Assembly: GCA_009928745.1 (NCBI GenBank)
Contig: SACC01000066.1
Coordinates: forward strand, 1 to 6,813
Direction: 5' to 3'
Length of the DNA: 6,813 bases
Origin: Clostridia bacterium
GTDB taxonomy: Bacteria > Bacillota > Clostridia > Christensenellales > CAG-1252
In this document: positions 1 to 5,892 of the stretch, one piece after another
Numbering within the stretch: position 1 is the first letter of the stretch
Layout: every line of letters begins with the position of its first letter
The notes under the pieces: generated by a model
The model's input: the letters and a program-made list of their open reading frames with translations, nothing else
Told to the model about the DNA's origin: nothing
Database searches by the model: none
Translations under genes and position numbers: made by a program

Positions 1-637
1 TCATAGTGCTTTGCCCCAGGTCTTTACCTAATGCAAATATAATTGTATTGATAATAAGCATTGCAATAAAGGGAATTGCCGTCTGTTTGAGATACATTGA
101 CAACAGACCTATCAATAATCCGCCGAATATTGCCGGCAACACATAAGGAGTAACCGGTCTAAGCATATTAGTGACATTAGTGCCCACCCCGGGGATAAGC
201 AATAGAGCAACCCCGAGCGTGATTATTATTGTTGTAACGATAGAGGATATCGCAATCGCTATTGTAGTAATTATCTCCTCCTGCTCGCTGCCCTTCTCCA
301 CCTTAGATATCTGTTGCGTGTTAATTGCGCAAGGCAGCTTGAGATTGGAAATGTTACCGGTGATGAAGCTAAGATATTGCCCGCCCGTACCGAGTAGCGG
401 CGCGTAGCTTATCGCTTCGATTACGCCGATTGCAAAATAAGTCAATATAAGTCCAATAACATCGGGTTTAAGCAACCTGTTCCAATCGGGAGCCGTCCCC
501 AATGCAATACAGAACACGACAGGCGCCAAAAATAATATGAGTAGTATTGAAAAAGTGGAAAGTCTGCCTAAGTTATGCATTGACGCATTATATTCTTTAA
601 AGGTCTCGCCGCTGTTTTTATTCAAGTTTTTACTCAT
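1..637 (-). CDS. Multi-spanning membrane protein, partner of DUF5058 protein (3' end cut by window edge)
   Basis: The first 212 codons are visible; the frame is still open at the left edge, so the C-terminus is missing. The start is the ATG at 635-637, which overlaps the stop of the upstream gene as ATGA, an arrangement typical of translational coupling; a G-rich stretch just upstream (GGGGGTGG) is a weak ribosome site. About five hydrophobic segments are seen, near residues 27-47, 60-83, 122-149, 164-182 and 186-203. A polar, charged stretch (about 105-121) separates the second and third. A notable motif at residues 91-104 reads FITGNISNLKLPCA. I do not recognise a named family. From memory, proteins with a very similar motif sit next to DUF5058 genes in other Firmicutes, so I infer that the two proteins form one membrane complex, possibly a transporter. 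The substrate is unknown. Confidence 0.8.
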   Translation of the reverse strand, partial: MSKNLNKNSGETFKEYNASMHNLGRLSTFSILLILFLAPVVFCIALGTAPDWNRLLKPDVIGLILTYFAIGVIEAISYAPLLGTGGQYLSFITGNISNLKLPCAINTQQISKVEKGSEQEEIITTIAIAISSIVTTIIITLGVALLLIPGVGTNVTNMLRPVTPYVLPAIFGGLLIGLLSMYLKQTAIPFIAMLIINTIIFALGKDLGQSTM

Positions 638-1464
638 AACACCACCCCCGCTCCAACTATGCGCGCAATGCCGTCATTAATCGCCTCAGAGGCTCCCGGC
701 TCAAGTATAGTCTGGAAGAGCAAGGCCAATGCTAACGAACCCAACATTGTAATAGGAAGAGCGTAATTCTCCATCCACTTCCATTTAAATACTTTCATAC
801 TGATACCGCATAAAAGCATTATGAATACGCTGCTGCCAAGTGTAAGAAGAGTCACCGCGCCGATTGTAATCGAACCGTCCGAATTAATCGTATTAACTCC
901 CGTTATCAAAGAATTGAAGCCGCTGACTATCATATATGACACAATACCCGCGAGTAATCCGCCAAGGAGCGAGCCGCTGATTGAATCCAATAGCTTTTTG
1001 TTTTTTTCTCTGATATCAGCAAGCTTTCCCTGATATTTTTTTAATATAATTGCATTGAATATAGGACCGCTCATAATCGCAATCGTCATTATAATAAATG
1101 CGGTTGCTATTGTTTTTTCGCTCAATAATTCTGCCTCGCCGCCTACAATGCCTACTACGGTTATCTCATATTGCAAGGCGCCTATTACCGTTAATCTTAT
1201 CCAAGGTATACCGATAATGTTTAACAGCATAGCAGACATTACCGCTACGCCGATAACAATGGGTATCGACGGCACTATGGAGAAAATAGCGCTGGTACGT
1301 ATTGCGCCCATAATGACCTTGTTGTCCATACCTATTAATTTTGCTCTTCTTAACGCTCGTGTCAAAAACACAGAACTGACCGCTATGACGCCGCCCGCTA
1401 TAAGTATGGCGGTTATTAGCATTACAATGTTTGCTGTCGCAATTGAACTGATAAAAATACTCAC
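634..1464 (-). CDS. DUF5058 family integral membrane protein
   Basis: A 276-residue membrane protein of unknown function. Hydrophobic segments lie near residues 12-35, 57-82, 88-108, 118-140, 164-187, 199-221 and 234-254. Family-like features are the basic stretch after the first segment (RALRRAKLIGMD, 36-47), the motif SAIFSIVPSIPIVIG (58-72) and IPWIRLTVIGALQYE (86-100). Assignment to DUF5058 rests on recalling these motifs, not on a search. The start is the GTG at 1462-1464: a good ribosome site (GGAGG at 1470-1474) lies five bases upstream. The longer frame opening with ATG at 1536 begins upstream of the promoter's -10 box, so it cannot be made from that transcript. The gene overlaps its downstream partner by ATGA and is divergent from the lipoprotein gene at 1617. 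The two proteins probably work together in the membrane; no substrate can be read from the sequence. Confidence 0.87.
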   Translation of the reverse strand: MSIFISSIATANIVMLITAILIAGGVIAVSSVFLTRALRRAKLIGMDNKVIMGAIRTSAIFSIVPSIPIVIGVAVMSAMLLNIIGIPWIRLTVIGALQYEITVVGIVGGEAELLSEKTIATAFIIMTIAIMSGPIFNAIILKKYQGKLADIREKNKKLLDSISGSLLGGLLAGIVSYMIVSGFNSLITGVNTINSDGSITIGAVTLLTLGSSVFIMLLCGISMKVFKWKWMENYALPITMLGSLALALLFQTILEPGASEAINDGIARIVGAGVVL

Positions 1465-1469
1465 GTATG

Positions 1470-1478
1470 CCTCCAAAA
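1470..1478 (-). promoter_or_regulatory. Ribosome binding site that fixes a GTG start
   Basis: On the minus strand TTTTGGAGG ends five bases before the GTG at 1464. It is the only strong Shine-Dalgarno sequence near the 5' end of the DUF5058 gene and decides for the shorter, 276-residue product. Confidence 0.85.
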
Positions 1479-1497
1479 GTATAAGAAATACATATAA

Positions 1498-1526
1498 ATT
1501 ATACCATAATATTATTTCATTGTATA
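1498..1526 (-). promoter_or_regulatory. Sigma-A promoter with extended -10 for the membrane protein pair
   Basis: On the minus strand TATACA (1521-1526) and TATAAT (1498-1503) are separated by 17 bases, with TGG directly before the -10 box, giving the extended -10 TGnTATAAT. Transcription would begin near 1490 and leave a leader of about 25 bases before the GTG at 1464. The -35 box matches consensus in four of six positions. Confidence 0.7.
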
Positions 1527-1616
1527 CATCAGTCAAATATTTTTCGGGATTAAAATTTAAAAAGTATAAAAAACGGCAAATAAAACAATAATTAATAAGA
1601 ACAAGGAGGATTTAAT

Positions 1617-2654
1617 ATGAAAAAAATAGCTAAAAAATCAATTATACTATTACTTATTGTTGTGCTTACTCTATCTATATTCGCTTGTGGAACTCCCAAT
1701 ACATTAATGGTAGACAATGTTGTAGTTGATATTCAGGAGGCGGTGCTGGTCGTAGGCGAGGAAGTTACCCTTGCCGCAACCGTAACTCCGCAGGACGCCG
1801 CCAACAGGAATATTGCCTGGACAAGCAGCAACACTAATGTCGTTACCGTTGATAATAACGGAAAATGCACAGCGGTAGGCTCGGGAGAGGCGACTGTCAC
1901 TGTAACTACTGCAGAGGGCGCAAAAACTGCGCAATGCAAAATATACTCAGGCGATATAATAGTCGATGCGTCAGAGGAAACTGAGACCGATTACGGCGGG
2001 GTTCTCGGCACTTCGCTGTTTAAAAGTATCGGCGAGGCGATGGCAATAATTACAGAGGACAGCACTGTAATAATTAAGAACGGAGACTATAACGAGGATG
2101 TTATCGCTACTTCTTCCGTTACGCTTATCGGTGTAGACTATCCAGTGATACAATCTTTCACAATGAATGCTGATGATGCTACAATTATCCTGAAAGGTCT
2201 AGCTTTTTCTAATACCTCTTTCCCTAACGGTGGCGAGGCTACTATTGATATTTTGCAAGGCGCGTCAGTTACAATCACCGATTGCACCCTTATTATCAAT
2301 ACTACAGAAACATTAGTAGGCGGATACGCAATTTTGGTTGACAAACAGGCGCAAAAAGTTGAAATAACTAATTGCACTATTTCAAATTACAGATACGGAA
2401 TATATGTATATCCTACTGATAAACAAATTAATATTACTAATAATACTTTTAGCAATCTATCAATCGGAATTGGCGTTGACATCAGACAAGAAAACTCCGA
2501 ACCACCGACAAATTATCCTACCACTGGCTCAGTAAGTGACAATGAGTACAATGAGGTCACAACAGCCGCGCAATTCTTCCATTATGGCGAAAGCTACGAG
2601 GGTGGTTTCGTTTTTGCAGATTATGAGCAAGACGAAGAGATAGTAGAGGAATAA
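1617..2654 (+). CDS. Surface lipoprotein with Big_2 Ig-like domain and beta-helix
   Basis: A 345-residue secreted lipoprotein of unknown target. Residues 1-24 form a lipoprotein signal: basic N-terminus (KKIAKK), hydrophobic core and a lipobox ending IFAC, with Cys24 as the lipidated residue. Residues 34-109 match a bacterial Ig-like domain of group 2 (Big_2): VVVDIQ at the start, the VGEEVTLAATV and NIAWTSSN strands, then AVGSGEATVTV. Residues 130-310 look like a right-handed parallel beta-helix: SIGEAMAIITEDSTVIIKNG followed by repeated rungs such as ITDCTL, ITNCTISN and ITNNTFSN. No catalytic residues of a pectate lyase or other polysaccharide enzyme could be assigned, so binding rather than cleavage is as likely. 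The start is the ATG six bases after AAGGAGGA (1603-1610). No convincing promoter was seen upstream; TATAAA at 1565-1570 lacks a good -35. The tail is acidic (YEQDEEIVEE). The gene stands alone and is closed by a terminator. Confidence 0.9.
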   Translation: MKKIAKKSIILLLIVVLTLSIFACGTPNTLMVDNVVVDIQEAVLVVGEEVTLAATVTPQDAANRNIAWTSSNTNVVTVDNNGKCTAVGSGEATVTVTTAEGAKTAQCKIYSGDIIVDASEETETDYGGVLGTSLFKSIGEAMAIITEDSTVIIKNGDYNEDVIATSSVTLIGVDYPVIQSFTMNADDATIILKGLAFSNTSFPNGGEATIDILQGASVTITDCTLIINTTETLVGGYAILVDKQAQKVEITNCTISNYRYGIYVYPTDKQINITNNTFSNLSIGIGVDIRQENSEPPTNYPTTGSVSDNEYNEVTTAAQFFHYGESYEGGFVFADYEQDEEIVEE

Positions 2655-2704
2655 TTGCCCGATGTAACTAAATTATTATATTGAATAATACAGAATATTA
2701 ACTT

Positions 2705-2735
2705 AAAAACGGTAAGGATTATCTTACCGTTTTTT
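2705..2735 (+). terminator. Strong intrinsic terminator, nearly symmetrical (bidirectional)
   Basis: A perfect 12-base-pair stem (AAAAACGGTAAG at 2705-2716 with CTTACCGTTTTT at 2723-2734) encloses a six-base loop and runs into six T. It begins 50 bases after the stop of the beta-helix lipoprotein gene. Because the stem is flanked by A on the left, the minus strand reads the same hairpin followed by five T, so it can also stop transcription of the convergent NUDIX gene, about 100 bases past its stop. Confidence 0.9.
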
Positions 2736-2834
2736 AGTTTTTAATATGGAAGGCATAAAAAGCCGTAATCTAACCGCAGTACAAACTAAAGTAATGCAGC
2801 CAAAAACCATAACTTATTCTTCCTTTTACTTGTG

Positions 2835-3380
2835 TTAAATCTGTTTTGCGTCTTTATTATACTTTTGGCTATAGAACAGCGTTGCAAAAATTGTTTTTGC
2901 GTCTTTTATCTCATTGCTCATAACCATCTGCAAAAGTTTATTAAAAGGAACCTTCTCTGTCACCAAGAACTCGTCGTCATCGGGCGATTCCTCTCCCTTA
3001 TGCAGTCCCTTGGCAAGAAATATGTATATAATCTCTTCACAATAGCCGGGACTTGGATATAATTGCCCCAAGAACTCTATGCTGTCTGCGACAAGTCCTG
3101 TTTCTTCTCTCAATTCTCTTCTTGCGCAATTAAAAGGGTCTTCCCCCTTGTCCAGCTTGCCAGCGGGCAGCTCGGTAAGCTCACCTTTATAAGGATATCT
3201 ATATTGCGTAGTAAGATATACCATATTGTTTTCGTCAATAGCCAGTATCGCCGCGCCGCCGCTGTGTTCAACTATCTCGCGCATTGCGGGTCTTCCGTCA
3301 GGAAGCAAGATGTCATCATTGCGCAGATTAAGTATGCGTCCTTTATAAATATAATTAACTTTAACTGTGGTTTCTTTCAC
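2835..3380 (-). CDS. nudF: NUDIX hydrolase, ADP-ribose pyrophosphatase type
   Basis: A 181-residue cytoplasmic enzyme predicted to split ADP-ribose, or a related nucleoside diphosphate compound, into AMP and ribose 5-phosphate with Mg2+. The Nudix box GX5EX7REUXEEXGU is intact at residues 74-96 (Gly74, Glu80, Arg88, Glu89, Glu92, Glu93, Gly95, Leu96). Downstream, YPSPGYCEE (108-116) corresponds to the proline-containing motif that marks the ADP-ribose group of the family. QYRYPYKGELTELPAGKLD before the box is also typical of NudF-like proteins, and the length is normal. The start is GTG at 3378-3380, five bases after AGGAGA (3386-3391). The gene is monocistronic in this window. It converges with the lipoprotein gene at 1617 and shares its terminator. 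The substrate class is inferred from motifs only; other sugar nucleotides are possible. Confidence 0.92.
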   Translation of the reverse strand: MKETTVKVNYIYKGRILNLRNDDILLPDGRPAMREIVEHSGGAAILAIDENNMVYLTTQYRYPYKGELTELPAGKLDKGEDPFNCARRELREETGLVADSIEFLGQLYPSPGYCEEIIYIFLAKGLHKGEESPDDDEFLVTEKVPFNKLLQMVMSNEIKDAKTIFATLFYSQKYNKDAKQI

Positions 3381-3520
3381 AATATTCTCCTAAGTCATAA
3401 TATAATTGTTAAACCGAATATCTTTGCAGATATACCCCGTAATCCTATTCTCTCTGTGTATTAGGCAGCATTGATTGATTGAAACTTTTATATGGAATTA
3501 GTGAATATATATATAGTGCT

Positions 3521-3548
3521 ATTATAACGGGAATATCCACTCTGCTAA
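3521..3548 (-). promoter_or_regulatory. Candidate sigma-A promoter for the NUDIX gene
   Basis: On the minus strand TTAGCA (3543-3548) and a consensus TATAAT (3521-3526) are 16 bases apart, just past the terminator of the foldase gene. A transcript from here would have a leader of about 135 bases before the GTG at 3380. I saw no riboswitch-like or strong hairpin structure in that leader. The -35 box is only a four-of-six match and the spacing is one base short of ideal. Confidence 0.4.
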
Positions 3549-3560
3549 TGTTCCAGGGCT

Positions 3561-3593
3561 TTTATATAAAGGACTCGGATTAACCGAGTCCTT
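3561..3593 (-). terminator. Intrinsic terminator of the foldase gene
   Basis: AAGGACTCGG and CCGAGTCCTT pair perfectly over ten bases around a five-base loop (stem 3569-3593). The hairpin begins six bases after the stop codon of the gene that ends at 3599. On the minus strand it is followed by the T-rich but interrupted tract TTATATAAAA, so termination may be moderate. Confidence 0.75.
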
Positions 3594-3598
3594 AAATA

Positions 3599-5812
3599 TT
3601 ACTTACTGCCTTTCAGGCTTTTTTGGAATTCTTTAACTGTTTGTTTATATGACTTGGAATAATATGTGATATTGGTTGCGGAATATTGATTATAAAACTC
3701 CTTTTGGAACGAAGCGAATGTGTCGCTTTTCTTAGTGGCATATATTGAGTCATATATATATTGCTCCAAAGTACCTTTGTTTACATAATAGAATTCGGTT
3801 GCACTTGTATAAACTTTATACTCATCGCCTTCGGTTATTGCCTCGAAAGTTAATCCGTTGACCACATAATCTAAGGGTAGATTTACATATTTGGCATCCG
3901 CTTCAGCAGCAACATCGCTTGCATAACCGGTTACAACTATATAGTGTATACCGTATTCGGTAACACACCAGCCACCGGCGCCCAAGCCTTGTGCGGCAAG
4001 ACTGCGAGATAGCTCTTCGAATTTGGCAACATAACCCGAACTAATGCCGCTCGGTGTAACCAAATAACCCAAACCGCCGTCTTTCAAGGTAGAAAACATA
4101 CCGTCGTCTTCGTTGGCTTTGTATATCCATTCATCGAACTTTTCCATCAACGCCTTAATACGGGCGGATTCGGAAGTATAATCAGCGCTGTTCTTAATTG
4201 CTGTCAAATCATCTTCTATATCGCTGATTACATTGAGCACATTAAGCGCAGAATCATTAAGATATTTTTTAAGAGGACAAGCTACGCAGTCACAATCATC
4301 ATCGTGATTTTCACCGTAACCGTCAGTACCCGTGTAATTATCGCAGTAGCTACAGTCGCAATCTTCGTCTTCGCACACAGCTTCTGCGTCATAATCGGGA
4401 TTTGATAGCCATACGCTGATTAGGTTAGCGTATTCTTCTCTAAGTTTCTGCAATGCTTCAGCATTACCAGTCTTTTCACTGGTGTAACGAGTCAGCGCAT
4501 TGGATTGCTCGGTATTGAACTTGAAAAGGATATGTTTCACATAGAAATAACCCTTATCGGCTGTAACGCCGTGAGCTATTGTATTATACGGCGCAGCCTC
4601 AAGCGTGCTTGCAGCGTATGCAGTAGAAAGATAACCCTCCATCTGCTTGCTTACTTCCTTATTGTAAAACTCGTTTACTTCCGCTTCGGTCACAACAACC
4701 TTTGACTCAACGGCTTCCTGACAAACGGTTACGATCTTTGATTCGAGTTGTTTGAGATAATAGTATTGATAATCACGGAACGACTCTTCAAGTGAAGTAA
4801 CAAGTCTTCTCATCGCTTCCTTATCGATATCGTATTCTGCCTTGGTCTCGTAGTCAGCTTGGTTTACGGAGAAACTAAACTTGTCTAATAGCAACATTTT
4901 GCCTTCGCCGTCCGTAGGGTATGGCACAGCTTCTTCTTCAATAGTCTTTTGGGTACGCGTAGGACGCGCTTCCACAATCTTAACATTGAATGTTGCGGTA
5001 AAATCTTCATCGTGAGTAACAGTCACTTCTACTGAAGCGCTGATCTTGGAACTGTCAAAGCCCGTTATAGCGTAGTCTTTTTCAATAACTACGACACTTT
5101 CATCTTCATATACTGCCTCAACGACAAGTCCTGCTGTGTTTATCTCTTCACCGACTTCATAAACCGTCTTGCGGGGAGCGATAATTTTTATTGATTTTAC
5201 ACCGTCAGGTATAACCTGTTCGGTTTTGGTTTTTGTAAGTTCTATCTCTTCCTTTACTTCTGCTTGATACTCTTTAAACTGCGCCTCAAAAGACTCATTT
5301 AAAGCTTTTAATACATCGTTATTCTGTTCGGTTGTAAGGATTGCCTCAATCTCTGCAATTCTATCTTGCATATATGTTGCATAGTTATCTACATTGTATG
5401 ACTTGTTCTTAGTGCCGGCGGCGGTAATTGCCGCGTACTTTATAGCGTCGTCTTTATAATATTCAGCCATATAATCTATGCAATATAAAGTAAATAACGC
5501 GCTCTTGCCGAGTGATTCGTTCGCGCTGTCAAAATTCTTGCCCATATCAGAGATAATGCTTTGGTATTGAGCAGCAGTAATATATCCTGCGCTATAATAC
5601 TGCACTATAGTGTTGAGATATTGATTAATAGAAGAATTCAACTCTCCCTTTTGAATTAGGGCCATTCTTCCGTTATACGTTGCGGTCGCTGTAATCTGAC
5701 TGATATCCCTTTTATCATTCTTGCGTATCATATCGCCATCGCCACATGCCGATAGCACAAGGGTTAGTGCCAGAATTAATACTAAAGCAAAAGCTATTAA
5801 CTTTTTTCTCAT
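3599..5812 (-). CDS. Very large PrsA-like foldase lipoprotein (parvulin PPIase) with Big_3 and Cys-rich inserts
   Basis: A 737-residue predicted extracellular lipoprotein that would help secreted proteins fold. Residues 1-23 are a lipoprotein signal with lipobox LSAC and lipidated Cys23. Residues 45-200 are helical and SurA/PrsA-like. Residues 205-281 match a group 3 bacterial Ig-like domain (PRKTVYEVGEEINTAGLVVE, then ITGFDSS). Residues 310-420 return to chaperone-type helices, with VTEAEVNEFYNKEV typical of this class. The parvulin (PpiC) domain opens with VKHILFKF (425-432) and resumes at about 555-630 (GGLGY, FEELSRSLAAQGLG, YGIHYIVVTGY). His427 and His623 match the two conserved parvulin histidines. 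Between these parts lie about 120 extra residues with seven cysteines and one histidine at 480-512. Ordinary PrsA has about 280-350 residues. The start is the ATG at 5810-5812, after GAGGAGA. The gene lies 80 bases behind mfd, a common Firmicutes order, and has its own promoter. Confidence 0.88.
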   Translation of the reverse strand: MRKKLIAFALVLILALTLVLSACGDGDMIRKNDKRDISQITATATYNGRMALIQKGELNSSINQYLNTIVQYYSAGYITAAQYQSIISDMGKNFDSANESLGKSALFTLYCIDYMAEYYKDDAIKYAAITAAGTKNKSYNVDNYATYMQDRIAEIEAILTTEQNNDVLKALNESFEAQFKEYQAEVKEEIELTKTKTEQVIPDGVKSIKIIAPRKTVYEVGEEINTAGLVVEAVYEDESVVVIEKDYAITGFDSSKISASVEVTVTHDEDFTATFNVKIVEARPTRTQKTIEEEAVPYPTDGEGKMLLLDKFSFSVNQADYETKAEYDIDKEAMRRLVTSLEESFRDYQYYYLKQLESKIVTVCQEAVESKVVVTEAEVNEFYNKEVSKQMEGYLSTAYAASTLEAAPYNTIAHGVTADKGYFYVKHILFKFNTEQSNALTRYTSEKTGNAEALQKLREEYANLISVWLSNPDYDAEAVCEDEDCDCSYCDNYTGTDGYGENHDDDCDCVACPLKKYLNDSALNVLNVISDIEDDLTAIKNSADYTSESARIKALMEKFDEWIYKANEDDGMFSTLKDGGLGYLVTPSGISSGYVAKFEELSRSLAAQGLGAGGWCVTEYGIHYIVVTGYASDVAAEADAKYVNLPLDYVVNGLTFEAITEGDEYKVYTSATEFYYVNKGTLEQYIYDSIYATKKSDTFASFQKEFYNQYSATNITYYSKSYKQTVKEFQKSLKGSK

Positions 5813-5818
5813 TACTTT

Positions 5819-5825
5819 TCTCCTC
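5819..5825 (-). promoter_or_regulatory. Ribosome binding site that fixes the foldase start
   Basis: GAGGAGA on the minus strand lies six bases before the ATG at 5812. It rules out the in-frame GTG at 5842, which sits at the predicted transcription start and would add ten charged residues before a normal lipoprotein signal. Confidence 0.85.
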
Positions 5826-5848
5826 GCGTGCCTAAGCTGCACTTATCT

Positions 5849-5877
5849 ATTATACAAAATATTACTGCCTATTGCAA
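5849..5877 (-). promoter_or_regulatory. Sigma-A promoter of the foldase gene
   Basis: On the minus strand TTGCAA (5872-5877) and a perfect TATAAT (5849-5854) are 17 bases apart. The transcript would start near 5842, giving a leader of about 30 bases. The -35 box lies only 15 bases after the mfd stop and no terminator is seen between the genes, so the foldase is probably expressed both from this promoter and by read-through from mfd. Confidence 0.7.
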
Positions 5878-5892
5878 ACATTTTATATATAA

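Noticed and set aside
1055..1591. A 178-codon plus-strand frame opposite the DUF5058 gene
   Set aside because: It is the complement of a strongly supported membrane protein gene, has no ribosome site, and its composition (Ile, Pro, Thr rich) mirrors the hydrophobic codons on the other strand.
2724..2810. A 28-codon minus-strand frame after the NUDIX gene, starting with ATG and preceded by AGGAAG
   Set aside because: It has a passable ribosome site and a hydrophobic start, but it ends inside the terminator stem, is very short and matches nothing I know. Chance is the simpler explanation.
3063..3464. A 133-codon plus-strand frame opposite the NUDIX gene
   Set aside because: It is a shadow of the intact NUDIX hydrolase and runs through that gene's ribosome site and leader.
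3502..3515. Run of alternating A and T before the NUDIX gene
   Set aside because: It is short, next to a -10 box, and normal for AT-rich intergenic DNA; there is no sign of a slippage-controlled switch.
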